Positions 12,199 to 26,200 of a stretch of 64,000 nucleotides of DNA are shown one piece after another. The number at the start of each line of letters is the position of its first letter. Within the stretch, counting starts at the first letter, position 1. Both the position numbers and the translations under genes were made by a program. Below the pieces are notes generated by a model, which was not told the origin of the DNA, did no database searches, and was given only the letters and a program-made list of their open reading frames with translations. The stretch is from Cephalotus follicularis (taxonomy: Eukaryota > Streptophyta > Magnoliopsida > Oxalidales > Cephalotaceae), in assembly GCA_001972305.1 (NCBI GenBank), contig BDDD01000317.1, positions 430,292 to 494,291 of the forward strand, in the 5' to 3' direction.

Positions 12199-12830
12199 TT
12201 TTCCTGCAACAATAATATTGGCAAGTAAAAAGGAGATACTAGCAGTGCCATGTCCAATCCTCATGTCCTAACTCAACTCCAAATCTTAAAACATTCACTC
12301 CTCTTTTACAAAGATTAAGTTTTTGCTAACTTCAAATCAAGAAAATTTAAGAAAATTGTTAAAAACAAACACAAGCATTCAATATTTGATATTCAAAATA
12401 ATAATTAGCCCAAATAATTAACCATAAAAACACCAAGAAAAAAGCGAGAAAAAAATTAAAATAAAGCGACCCGTAAATTACAAAAATTATATCATTACGA
12501 AAAAAACTCGATGCTACAAAAGTGTTACAGAAAAATTAACCGTAAAACAAGAAATGTTTATTCGAATTCAGTACCAAAAGGTAAACTCCTATAGAATTCA
12601 GATACTAACGGTTAAAATGAATTAATCAAACAAACAAGTAAACAATCAACCAAAAATTCATAAAGAATCGTATAATTACCAATAAATAAAACCAAGGAGA
12701 GAGAGAGAGAGAGAGAGGCGCACCAGAGGAACACCAAAGCCAATATGCAAAACCCTAGATTTCGTTTCGATAGAACTTGCGCTTTGTGTTTTCTCTCTCC
12801 TCTATTTATATGCAAATGAGTCGCGCAATC
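12199..12830 (-). promoter_or_regulatory. 5'UTR with intron, telo box and TATA box of the RS2Z gene
   Basis: The coding exon begins after an acceptor at 12203/12204 (GCAG on the minus strand), so a 5'UTR intron runs upstream to about 12720. A TATAAATA box reads on the minus strand at 12803-12810. The inferred first exon, about 12780-12720, contains the telo-box string AAACCCTA on the + strand (about 12759-12766) and a CT-repeat on the transcribed strand (GA repeat, about 12695-12718). Telo boxes near the start are typical of plant translation and RNA-processing genes. Exact transcription start and exon borders are inferred. Confidence 0.6.
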
Positions 12831-14205
12831 AAGTCAGTTACTATATTTTCCTTGCCAAAGCTGCCCTTTGATTTGATCGTAATTACTTAGCTGATGTGGC
12901 TGTGCCTGGACCGCCCAACTCCACAATGATCTTTCGCTTAAATTGTAGTTTTGATTGAAGAGACAATCCTATGTATTCGTCTTAAATATCCTTTCACAAT
13001 ATATTTTTTTGGTTTTATCTTACTATAATAAAAAAAAAAAATTGGAACTGTTTTCATAAGCAGTAATGTTTCAAAATTTTAATTTAGAAAATTGAAACAC
13101 AAATTTGGTGTTTAGAATGTTCGCAATAAAAAAATATAACAACTTAAATGATTTTTTATTTTGTTTAATAATACTTTTACAAACAAGTCAATATTAATAT
13201 TAAACTCATCCAACATAATAATTAAACTCGAATCAACTGTTCATTAAACTGATGAATGACACCCACCTAGACCTGCCTAGATACCCGTGAATATAGGTGA
13301 TAACAGGTATATCCGTTAGATAACGGATAATAATTATCCGTTTTTTAATGGGTACTGAAAACTATACTCATTATCCGTAAAAATTAAGGGTACCCACGGG
13401 TATCTGCGGGTTTATGTAAAATTTGCAACATCTACATAATATAAAGATAAAATCACATATACCTGCGAGTACCCATTAAGTAACGAATAAAAATTACCCA
13501 TTTTTTAATAGGCACTAAAACCTTAACCCATTACCCGTAAAAATTACAGATACCCGTAAATTTTGATAAATTTTACCAGATCTACACCCACCTGTTTATC
13601 CATTGATTCACCAACTCGAAAAAACTTGTAAGACTCAATCAACTCCTCTGAAAATATATGTGAATAGAAGTTAATTGTAAACAACCGTAAAACAAAACAT
13701 CATTCTTTGTATTTGTTTTAAAGTTTGGCTATTACCAAACATGTTTTTGTTTCTGTTTCAAAAAATTCAAACGGGCTATAATTACTGAATGTGTTTCATG
13801 TTTTTAAAATATTGAAAACAAAACATAAAAAAACAAAAACATTATCAAGGTTGCTGGAATCTTGATTTGTTTTGTCCTAAGAAATCCATGCCAAATTATG
13901 GCGCTAAAACTCATGGCAGAATCAGGATGAATGGTACAACAAGACACTCCAGTATCCACCTGGAGATCACAGATACCTGCATGTGCTATAAATTTATTTG
14001 AGTACTACAACCAATTTTTCCAACTCCTGGACCACAGAATCCTAGGATGCAATTCTATGTTAGCATAATGTGACCAACTCCTATCGTGTTTGCCACTTTC
14101 TGACACGAACTTTCACATAGATCAATTTTACTAGCATCCAACTGCTTATACCCATTGTCCTCTTTTGTGCCAATTTCTTACTAAAATGTTCTGCAAAAGC
14201 TAATT
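12831..14205. other. Intergenic region with a diverged repeat relic
   Basis: Between the RS2Z promoter and the SET gene's stop codon (both genes on the minus strand). About 13260-13610 holds two diverged, tandem-like halves rich in TACCCGTAAA and ATTACCCATT motifs, a common plant transposon-derived subterminal repeat; no ends or target duplication were found. About 13640-14200 is otherwise AT-rich, and its last part is probably the 3'UTR of the SET gene. Confidence 0.5.
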
Positions 14206-17200
14206 CTATTGCTGAGGATAGTCTGTATCAATCAAAGTTGAACAGTAGTTCTTCACCCATGTAGATGCAGATTTGAGGATACAAAGCTTGCCAGTGAGAA
14301 GATCTCGGGCCATTTGCCTTCGAATATCAGATGTATTACATATGGAGGGAGAATTAATTGGCCTCAGTAACTGTGCATAAACAAAAACAACCTTATGTAC
14401 TTAAAACTATAATGTATTATCAAAAGTTTCACTGCCTTCCAATACATGTGGTAAAGGGAGTGTACTTGTCAGAACTTCTTCGGTATTTGTTACTCCATGG
14501 TTAACGGACCTTTTCATTTATATTTTATCAATCCAACCATTGAATTTATACTCAATCTATGTAGAGCACCCAAATTTTCAAATTCATCATTTATCTTTTA
14601 CTATTTCATCTACATAGATATAACATTAAATCCCATCGTCAAATTTACAAAATTAAAATCATTGGTCCAATTTAGGGTGACAAGTGTCTAAACTAGGCAC
14701 TTTGTCAAGAACATTCCATTTCCTCATATGAATATGCTGACTAACATTTGATACCCCAGAAAACATATTGATTGTTCTCTAAAGTCAAATAGCAATATAT
14801 GAACCTTTAAGTAAAATTCAAACTAGAAGCCAATTAAAAAACGTGGAAAAGGACAATTGTTTACCTTGACTGATGCATAATATCCCCCAATTAACTGAGT
14901 GAATTGTGATGACAGGATCTGATGTGCTTGGATTTCTCTGTCACTGTTCCTCAAAGGACGTATAGCCATCCGGCCATCATTTTGTGCAGCTTCCATGACC
15001 AAATCATTTAATTCTGAATTGAACAATATCAAGAAAGTATCTGCAAATATAGGCAAGGCTAAATGTAAGACCAGTTTCCAATCATAACAAATAATAAAAG
15101 TTAGAAAATAGGATTTGATACACACCTTCAGGAGATCTGCAACATAGAACACGAGCAAATGCACGAAGTGCTGATGTAAGACCTTTCCCTTTTCCTCTAG
15201 CAGACTTCACTTCCCTGTGCGATAATTAAGTCATGAGAACTGAATTACATACAGACAACAAGGCAACATGATTATTGAAGTCATGTGTCCCGTGGTGTTA
15301 TAATAATACTAATCCTCACTAATAATACAAGCTTCCGATTAATTCTTTGTAGCATTCAATATGCCAAAAACATTTTGCGTAAAATTTCTTGGAACTTATA
15401 CCACGAATTTGATGCCAAATAGCATCAATGTTTCAACACATAAAGAACCAAGGACCAGTACCAACTTGACTGTGAAAGAGCCCTCAGATGAGTCGAAGTG
15501 ATTGACACCTTTCATGCTTCGGGTACAATGTTCATGCAGAAATTTCAATTTCATGTCACGTAAAAGATCATGATGGGGTATATCAAGCTGGATCTGAACC
15601 TGACAGTTGCCAAAATATTAAAGAATCGTTTATCCTTCCACGAAATCCCAATATAAATACCCTGCAGACAAATTGGTCAAATCCTTGAACACCTAGAATA
15701 TGAAAAGGAAATTAAGAAGAGAAGGAGGGGAGGCCAGAAGAATGTGAAGAGGAGAGGAACTATGGTCCATAAAGGGATTATCTATGCTAAAAACATTAGA
15801 ATTATGGGCTTCTCAATGGTTAGCATTTGGATCCACATGAGTGGAGAGCAACTTCCTCTTAGCCACATATTAAAGTCGTGTGAGACACAAGTTCCTTCTT
15901 TGAATTCTTTAAAAAGTCATCTGAAGTGCACGCGACTTTATAAATTGTCATGTAAGGTGCACATGATTTTAAGGGTAATACTTGGCTCCATTCTATTGTA
16001 CAATAACTTTCAGCTACCCACTAATATGGCATGCTTATAGCTTGCCTTGCATTAGATTCATGTATGTATTTTTTTAAAGAAAAAAATCATGTAAGATGCA
16101 CATGATTTTATCATGTCATGTGAAGTACAAATGACTTTATATAAAAAGATATAAATGTGTAGATCAGAGGGTAGGAGAAGGCTACTATTCTGCACTACTG
16201 TGAAGCCAAAAAATGTTAGAATTTTATTACATGGCTAGATGTGATTGTACCATATAGGTGGATAGGAGGAGGTTGTTACACACTAGTGTGGAGTCAAGAT
16301 AGTTTTAGTAGACTAGTAACAGTGGCATGTAAGCAAAATCATTTACAGTGTATCAACATAACAGCATCAAACTCATAAAAAAAACTACAAGCATCAGAAA
16401 ACAGTATTGTTCCACGTGTTAGATTACAAACACAAGACTAACCTGGTCATAAACGTTGTATGGAAGCATAAACCCAAAGTCCAGCAGCAAAGTAGCATTC
16501 GAATATTTTCCATATCTTATTAGTACCTAAACAAGTGTTGTATACTGCCGAATTATGACTTGGAATAATTGATTCTCTGATGCTATAGCTGTGACAGGCT
16601 AACAGTTGTACACAACATCTCCATGAATTTCAAATGGAGAATTAAGGTAAAAACACAGGATCAAATATGCTGACAATACTTAAGAAGTATAAATCATAAT
16701 GGCTGAAAGTTTTAACATTCTTTTCAGGCACTATATGGCACAACAGTACATCTCGTCCCAATTTATGATCCGCCTCTGCAAAAATAAGTATCGATACCCT
16801 GACCGCAATGTAGGTTAAAACAACGTATGCTCAAGTCATTAAGGTATACAAATATCAAGCAACAAAACATGTCCTTGCAAAGTGGTTACACTTTGCAAAA
16901 CAAAAGGCCACAAAAAACTGAGCTGACTTAGCACGGAGGATCCGATAAAAATGTTTATATAATAAGACTAGTTTTACACCTTGCCTAATGCCAATCGATA
17001 TTACAAATTTGACGGTTCACAAGTATAAACAGAAAATAAAATTGGTGCCATGAGCTTATAATTTTTGTCAATGTCAATTTTTTTGTCAGAGATAATTGAA
17101 GATGAAAAAAAAAACAAGAAGAAGAGCGCCTCTTTAGAATTTGAAGAAACAACAGAAAACAAAAAAAAAATCATGTGTCATATTCTAACACATAAATCCA

Positions 17201-20200
17201 CATCCGAAGCACACCAACCAAAAGAATTCTTGAAAGCTACATAAAGAAATGAAGAGAAACCTCTAAGATAAGATTTAAATAGCAAAAAACAAACAAAATC
17301 AAGTGACACATTTGTATGACAAGGAACCAAACCACAAGTCCACAAACCAAAGCAATTTCATAAAGTAGCAAGTCACAAAAACTTCATCTATAGATTCTAC
17401 GTATCCGTCTCATAACCAAACCAACAAAAAGCCCAATTTCAAGAGAAGCCAGATATAAAACCAAAACCATGCCTTCAACCAAAAAAAAAAAGATATAAAA
17501 GCATTGCCAAAGGGAAACCGTAAATATTCATATAAAAGAAAAGAAGTCATTCAATTAAAGTAGCATCTGACCTCTTCTCCAGGAGAATAATCATGATCAG
17601 CAATAACCTGCATAAAATTCCGAAAAATTAAAATTTTAGAAAAACATTTCTACCGTGCATAAGTCAAAGATATATAGATCAGCTAAAATGAAAACATACT
17701 GTAATTTGCTATAAAGAGAGATGGTGCATGCAAAGCAGTTCAATTTTTTCCAAAACTATTATCTAATGAAGATCAAAATGACTATGCCATGATAATATAA
17801 ACAATCTGAAAGAATTATATATATCAAGGACTAAAATTTTGTGTACCATAATTATTAAAACATATAAAGGCACATCGCAGATAAATAAGACCGAGTCAGG
17901 AAAACTGGATACCTCTGACAATTGTTTGTCTTCATCACTTAATACAATTGCTTCTGAAGCTCCATCATGGTTCATAAAATCTGCAAATGGAATCTATAGA
18001 ATAATATTATAATAGCAATAGAAATTGAATAAAATATCCTAAACTGCAGAAAGCGAAGTCATATGCGATACCAGAGTTAAACCCTTTGAGCTCCCCCATG
18101 CTCGAGATCCAACTGTCAAATTATAAAGAGAAACATAAGCAAATTGGTGATGCCATTAAAAACTAAAATGAGAAAGCGAACAAAAAAGACACTACAACCC
18201 ATTTACTACCATAAATAAATTATTAACATATGATGGAATGAAACTTACAGAAATTCATTGAACAAAACAAGAGGAAAATAAATCTTAGGGTGCGAGCACA
18301 AACGACAGCAAAAAATTGTGCGCTGTCGTTCGCCATAATACAAGACAGGGCATAGTAACTAATACCAACTTCTACAAAATAACAACTCTCATGAACAGTG
18401 AACCGCTAATGAATGACAAGCTTCAATTTGATAAGAAGAGTCAAACTGCATACTTTCTACCCTATATACATATTATTATCATACTTCCATAAATGTAGAA
18501 GCAGACGAAGTGCCACTTTATGTCTTTGACAATCCAACTTTTGTTAGCTTACAGAGTGCCATAGTTACAATGAAAGTGATAAACCTCCCACTAGGTTATA
18601 AAAAAGTTCCTCATGGTAGTCCGGATATACAAAGAAAGAAAGAAAAAAAAGAGAAAAGAGTCTCTCAAAGCATACAAACAACAGTATTATACCATGATGA
18701 AATCTTTTGGCCAACAGTGGAATTTGACTATCATTTTTAGATGAAAAGAACTGATCATGTATTATAATCAACATCAAAATAGAAATTCACCTATAGCATA
18801 CGCATGAATAAAATCCTCAAATGTTACACCTTCAAAAATTTCAGGGAGAAGTTCAAGTGCCTGAAATTATAATAGCATCATAAAAAAAGAATAATTTCTC
18901 CCAATACATGGAGCCAATAGGCATGTACATCTTAATTGAAGAAGAAGGAGAATAAATCTGACAATAAGTACTTACTGGACAAATTGACAAAAATTTCTTT
19001 TGGATTTGGGCTTTTTCATTAATTGTTTCCTGATATACTGAGCTCTGACGAATCATCTCCAACTCACCTTCGTTCCAAAATATCTACATATTCAAATTAT
19101 GACAATTCTAGTTGTTCCTTCTAATATTGCCTAACTATAAATAGCAGATACATGTAAGACAAATAATGATAAAAGAAAACTGTTTAGCAAAGTTCCAAAA
19201 CTTACTATTCTAGACTTCTGGTAGAGAAGAGATGGATGGTTATTTTGGAATAGATTTATAACAGAATGGAATTTGGTGCAGAAATTTGGTCGCACTTACT
19301 TTTTTACAAGCATAAAAAAAAATAGCAGTAAAAGAAATAGACACCTCAAACAGTTCTTATGCATACAGGAATTAGGACATTGACTATTGCATAAATATAT
19401 ATGGAACAAACCTTAGATCGGTACTTTTAGGAACTTAAAATAAGAAGAGAAATTAACTGTACTGTGCATCTCCCCGGGCTGAGGAAGGCAACTGATGTAA
19501 GGTGCCCAATCAGAAGACTGCCATCAAATTATAAAATATTAATTACTCAGCTCTTAATTTTCTTCAAATGAACCATATGTCAAATCATTCTAAAAGCATT
19601 CTTGGTAATATCGTTTTTTCCTTTGTTACAGTAACAACCGAAAGAAAAAACAGTGTTTCTTTCAAATTCTACTTCTCATAATAAAACTACATCCAATCAC
19701 TTGTGAAAAGCTTCTTGATGGATAGAACTGCATAATATCAAATGATTAAAAAAACGCACTTCAAAATAGTGTTTTTTCAGTTGTTAAAACCAAGTCAAAA
19801 CATCAAGTGTTTCTTCCACATTCCAATCCTTAGCCTAAAAAACAACATAGAATCATCTTCGAAAAATCACTTTAATGGCTAAAAGTGCATAATATCAAAT
19901 AATCTAAGAAGAATAGAAGCCTACTCACAAATGACAATTTTTTTCCAATTGTTACTGCCGTAACCAAAAGAGAAAGTGTTTCTTTCAATTAACATTATAA
20001 TACTAATGTGGAAAAATCCTGTTTGAGATTTATTCGAATATTCCGAATAAATTAGTTTAGGAAACAGATTTATATTACTAATCCTTTGACTTAGTTGTCT
20101 AGGAATCAGTTTCCTTTAATTTAGCTAGATATTTTTTTCCTTTTTTGGTGGAGAGCAATTTATATATATATGTGTGTATATTGGCAGATTACACATAAAA

Positions 20201-23200
20201 TAAAAAATAAAAAAACTTTCATGGTATCTGAGCCAAACACTTTGTCATCCTCCACTACCCGTGCCATCCACCAGTCAGCACGAAGACGAGTGGAAAGAAG
20301 GACCAATCATCGTCCGTAACATCTGAAACCGTTCAAACTCCACCGGTCTCACGGTCCTTTGGAGAAGGATCGTCTTTGCAGATCACAAGTCATAAGCTCA
20401 ACAGTAAAAAATTTTTGTAGTGGTCACAGTCAGTATTGTTGGTAATTCGAGGAAGAGACAAGATAGGGTACATCACGAGTAAAGTTCAACAACTTGATGT
20501 AAACGATCCAATGGATGAAAATTGGGAGCTCCACAATTCAATCGTGATGGCGTGGCTGATAAACTCCATGGAATTGCACATAGCCGCACGTATTTGTTCC
20601 TTTGGACCGCCAAGGCTATATGGGTTACCGTCAATAAGAACTATTCAGATTCGGAGAATGCTTCTCAAGTTTTTGAGATTAAGAACAAGCTGAAGGATTT
20701 ACGTCAAGGAAGTATGGATATAAACGAATATTATAATGAATTGCAAATGTTGTGGCATGAACTAGATCTTCATTATGAGGCTGATTGGGAAGATCTTGGG
20801 GGGAATCAAAAGTTCAAAAAGCACTTAGAGAAGGAGCGATTGTACGAATTGCTCGCTGGTCTCAACCGTGAGCTCGATGAGGTGCACGGGAGAGTGCTAG
20901 GACACCGACCTGTACCATCTATTGATGATGCCTTCGCTGACGTGAGGAGAGAGGCCGGCCGAAGACGGGTCATGCTCAGTGAAAAGAAGGATTCCCCTAC
21001 TGTATCTGGTGGTGATAAGCCTATTGAAACCATGGCTTTAACTGTGAAAAATATCCCTGATAGGCTTAATGGAGAGCAAAAAAATTCTCAAAAGAGTGGA
21101 CGTCCTTGGTGCAACCATTGCAATAAGGTTGGTCATACCCATGACACCTTTTGGGATATTCACAGGAAGCCAGCTAATTGGAAGCCAAGAGGATTGAATA
21201 GGAGCAAAGGGCTTCAAGCCTCAGTAGAAGAAAAAGGAGAAGATACCCAAGCCAACAATGAACCGAATGGTGCTTTCTTGAGTAACACAATTTGAACAGC
21301 TTCAAAAGCTCGAGTCAGTCTAAAAGTAGCAACCCAAGTACGGCAACTAGCAACTTTGCCCAAGGTACTGCTTTTCACGTTGACAGTAATGTCTGTTGGA
21401 TGCTTGATTCTGGAGCATATGACCATATGATAGGTAATCCATCACTATTTTATTCTTATACCCTGTGTTATAAGAATTCTCGAGTTAAAATAGCAGATGG
21501 AACATTCTCACATATTGCGGGCAAAGGTTCAATTCAACTTTCTGAAATTGTTACACTGCATTCTGTTCTACATGTTCCTAATTTGGCATGCAACCCGATT
21601 TCAATTAGCAAGATGACTCTTGAACTTAACTACATTGCTAAATTCTCCGGTGGTTATTGTGAAATTTAGGAACTGGAATCGGGGAGGATGATTGGCAGTG
21701 CTAGAGAGGAAGGAGGACTTTACTACTTTGAGGATGTTGTTTGTGTGAAGAAACAAGTTGTTATTGTCGAGAGTGAATCTCCCTTTGTTTCCAATAAAAG
21801 TGACGATGTTATAATGTGGCATCGTAAGTTAGGCCACCCCAACTTTCATTATCTTAAACGTTTGTTCCCAAAATTATTTATGAATAAAGACCCTAGTTTA
21901 TTCGTTTGTGAAGTTTGTCAATTAGCCAAGCATACTCGTGCATCCTTTCCAATAAAACCATAGTGAGAGTCACATCCTTTCTCCCTAATCCATAGTGATA
22001 TTTGGGGTTCCTCTCGTGTAAAAAACAGCTCAAGTACTAGGTGGTTCATAACATTCATTGATGATCACACTAGGGTTTGTTGGGTCTACATTCTCAAAGA
22101 AAAATCTGAGGCTGCAAAAACCTTTCAAATATTTCATGCAATGGTTCAAAACCAAATAAACACCTCAATTAAAATCCTAAGAACCGACAATGGGAACGAG
22201 TATTTTCATTCAATCCCTAGTGATTATTTGACAAAAAATGGAATAAAACATCAAAGTTCTTGCCCAGATACACCCAACAAAATGGTATAGCAGAAAGAAA
22301 AAACCGTCATCTCCTTGAGGTTGCTAGAGCCCTATTGTTTACCATGAATGTTCCTAAATATTTTTGGGGTGTAGCTGTTTTAATAGCCCCGTATCTCATA
22401 AACCGGATTCCCTCTAGAGTCCTCAAATTCGACACTCCAATGTCCAACCTTTTGCAAACCTATGCTTCTTTTCGGTATGTGACATCCCTTCCACCTAAAC
22501 TATTTGGTTGTATAGTTTTTGTCCATATCCAGCCACATCACCGTTCCAAACTTGATCCAAAATCACACAAGTGCGTCTTCATTAGGTACTCTCCTACCCA
22601 ACGTGGATACAAGTGTTACTCTCCGTCTTTGCGTCGTGTCTTTATATCCTTAGATGTCACATTTTTTGAGTCACAGCCTTTCTTTACCCAAACTTTTCTT
22701 TAGGTGTAGAACTTAGGTGAAGATAAGTCTTGGAATGAACCTGAAATAGATTCAGCAACTATTGTTTTACCTTCACCTCTGTTATCCAATACTAGCCCTA
22801 TGATACCACAAGTTGAAGGTGAACAACTGGAAAATTTGGAAACAGGAAGAGATAACACTCGGCAACCTCAACTCCTGTTGTATTCACGCAGAAGGCGTCC
22901 TCAAAGAGGTGATAATCCTGATACTCTACAAAGCCGAGAGTTTGATCTAGTTCCCAGTTCAGACTTAGAGCTTCCATGTGTTGATACTTCAGACCCTGTG
23001 CAGCATGTCACTGAGCCACTGAATAAGGACTTGGATCTACCAATTGCCCTTAGGAAAGGGACTAGGCCATGTACACAGTATCCTATATCTCAGTACGTTT
23101 CATATGAAAAATTATCACATGAATTTCGTGTCTTCACTACTGCATTGACCAATACAAATGTACCGAAAAATATTGAAGAAGCCCTTAATGATCCCAAATG

Positions 23201-26200
23201 GAAGATAGCAGTCTTAGAAGAGATGAGTGCCCTGGAGAGGAGTGGTACATGGGAGATTATGAAGTTACCTAAAGAAAATAAAAACAGTGAGCTGTAAGTG
23301 GGTCTTCACCATAAAATTTAATGCAGATGGTAGTATCAACAGGCATAAGGCAAGACTTGTTGCCAAGGGTTTTACTCTGACATACGGCAGAGATTATCAG
23401 GAGACCTTTGATCCAGTAGCCAAACTCAACACCATAAGAGTTCTTCTCTCACTGGCCTCCAACCTTGATTGGCCTCTGCAACAATTGGATGTGAAAAATG
23501 CGTTCTTAAATGGCGACTTGCATGAAGAAGTGTACTTGGATCCTCCTCCGGGGTTTGAGAGAGAAGGTGGCCTGGTGTGCAAACTAAAGAAGTCTCTCTA
23601 TGGGCTTAAGCAATCCCCTGGAGAATGGTTTGAAAAATTTACTCAAGCAGTCGAGAAAAAGGGTTTCTTACTGACTCAATCCGACCACACGCTCTTTTTT
23701 AAACACTATAAAGATGCTAAAATTGCCATCCTTATAGTATATGTGGATGATATAATCATTACAGGGGATGATCGCGGAAAGTTAGATTCCTTGAAGAAGG
23801 GTCCGTTTGGTATTGCTGTGTGTTGTCTAAAATCACTTTTAAAAGTGCTGTGGACAAAAGTGCTATGGGTAAAAGTGATTTGAGTTTTACAAAAGCGTTT
23901 GGTAAACAAAATGACCAAAATCGCTTTTTACTGTATGTACTGATTTTTTTTCTTTACAGTTGATGGTATATATGGTATTTTCGATTAATAATAATGGTAT
24001 AACATGAGAAACAAAAATACATATTTTTACAAGAATGTTACGTTCCCATCATTTTTTTTTTAAAAAAATCACTTTATCAAATAACATGAAATAGTAATCC
24101 CCAAAGAAATTAAAAATTCTACATAATCTTTAATAATTTTATGAAACAAAACAAATAATAAAAGTTCTAATAAAAAATTCAAAAAATCCAAGTTTTGTTG
24201 AGAGACATGGACCAAAGTTAAAATCCAAAATTTTAATAAAACGTATTTTTGCTTTATAACTTGAGGGACATGGACCAAAGTAGAGGCAAACACTTCCACG
24301 TGGTTGGATGAGAAGCCTTGTTGGGGTCTTCTTTAAAGTAACAGAGATGGCTATGAAAAAGTGGAGATGGCTGTGAAAAAACGGAGATGGCTGCAACATC
24401 ATAAGGTTGGGGTCTTCTTTCTTCAGTGGGTTGGGGTCTTCTTTCTTCAGTGGAGGGAATAGAAGCCAGGCCTTGTTGGGTGCAAGTCTTGGAACGAGAA
24501 TAGGCAGTGGTGCTACTGGTAGTTCTAGGAGGCTGATTGTTGTAGCTACTGCTGCAGCAAGAAGTCTTGGATCCCTGCTGTTAAAGGTGGTGGCAACCTC
24601 ACTGACCAAACACACCTCAAGGTGGTGGTCACCGATCTTGCGTAAGAGGAGACGGGATTGTGCAGGGAGGTCCAAAAATTGTATTGTGGGTTTACCATAA
24701 CAATAGAAAGGTTTGTATTTGCTGTGTGTTGTGGGAGGTCCAAAAATTGTATTGTGGGTTTACCACGTCTGGGGAGAGAATCGCGTTGTGTTGTCTCAAC
24801 ACAGCAATTTGCTGTGTTGAGAAAATTGCGTTGAGAAGCTTTAAAAAAAAAAGCGCTTCGCAAGAGAAGCGCTTTTTAACAATATTACCAAACGATTTTT
24901 CGGCGTTGCGGTGGGAAGAAAAAGCGCTTTGCGCCTCCCACCGCATTACCAAACGGGCACGAAATATCTTGATAGAAAATTTGAATTAAAAGATCTTGGA
25001 GTTCTAAGGTATTTTCTTGATATTGAGATGGCTAGAAGCAAGTCTGGGATTATTATTTCTCAGAGAAAAATATTCTTGATCTCCTGCAACACACGGGGAT
25101 GCTAAGATGCAAACCAGCCAAGACACCCATGGAGCCTAATCTCAAACTTAGTATTGAAGGTAGAAAAGAGGTGGATAAGGAGCAATACCAGATATTGGTG
25201 GGCAAGCTGATTTACTTATCTCACACACGGCCAGATATTTCATTTGTTGTATGATCAGCCGGTTCATGCACTCACCAAGGAGGAGCACCTTGATGCAGTC
25301 TACAGAGTCTTGAGATACTTAAAAGGCACACCAGGGAAAGGATTGTTCTTCAATAAAAGTGAACAGAGGATGGTGGAGATCTACACTAATGCTAACTGGG
25401 ATGGATCATCAGTGGATAGAAGGTCAATGTCAGGTTATTGTACCTATGTGTGGGGTGATCTTGTGACTTGGAGAAGCAAACGGTAGTTGCAAGAAGTAGT
25501 GCAGAGGTAGGATTTTGAGCATTAGGTCATGGTAGTTGTGAAGGGGTTTGGCTGAGAAGACTACTTAGTGAGTTGAGTATTTCTTATAGCTCTCCTATGA
25601 GGTTGTATTGTGATAACAAAGCTACAATTAGTATTGCACAAAATCATGTTCATCATGATCGTACCAAACATGTTGAAGTTGATCGTCATTTTATCAAGGA
25701 GAAGATAGATGATGGAAGTGTGTGCTTGACTTACATACCTACTAGAGAACAGACAGCAGATATTCTTATCAAAAGTTTGCACAAACCGTTTTTTGAAAAC
25801 CTAGTGAGCAAGCTGGGAATGATCAATATATACGTTCCAGCTTGAGGGGGAGTGTGGAAAAATCTTGTTAGAGATTTATTCGGATATTCCGAATAAATCA
25901 GTTTAGGAAACAGGTTAATATTACTGATTTGTAGGAGTTAGTTTCCTTTGACTTAGCTGTATAGGAATCAATTTCCTTTGATTTAGCTAGATATTTTTTT
26001 CCTTTTTTGGCGGAGAGCAATCTATATATATGTGTGTATATCGGCAGATTATACAGAGAATAAAAAATAAAAAAACTTTCAACTAATTAAGGCAAAACTA
26101 GCAATGCACAGATCATGAACACCATTTTATTTTTTAAGATGTAGCTTAGTGTAAATTGTGCATTTTTCAATTGTTGAACTAAATTTAACTTATTTGAAAA

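Larger units (their letters stand above)
20007..26081 (+). mobile_element. Ty1/Copia retrotransposon with both LTRs, in intron 4 of the SET gene (6075 bp, defective)
   Basis: Complete outline of a Copia element: 5' LTR 20007-20221, primer-binding site TGGTATCTGAGCC right after it, gag, protease, integrase, reverse transcriptase, RNase H in Copia order, purine tract GAGGGGGAG, and 3' LTR 25853-26081. A perfect target duplication ACTAA flanks it (20002-20006 and 26082-26086). It is opposite in strand to the SET gene. The frame is broken by stops and frameshifts in every domain, and the RT region is split by a further insertion (about 23799-24958), so it cannot encode working proteins. The LTRs differ by 14 bp in length and at scattered positions, so the insertion is not recent. 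Confidence 0.96.

Noticed and set aside
24139..24989. Open frames on both strands inside the nested inverted-repeat element
   Set aside because: No known motif, overlapping on opposite strands, and partly made of duplicated short repeats.
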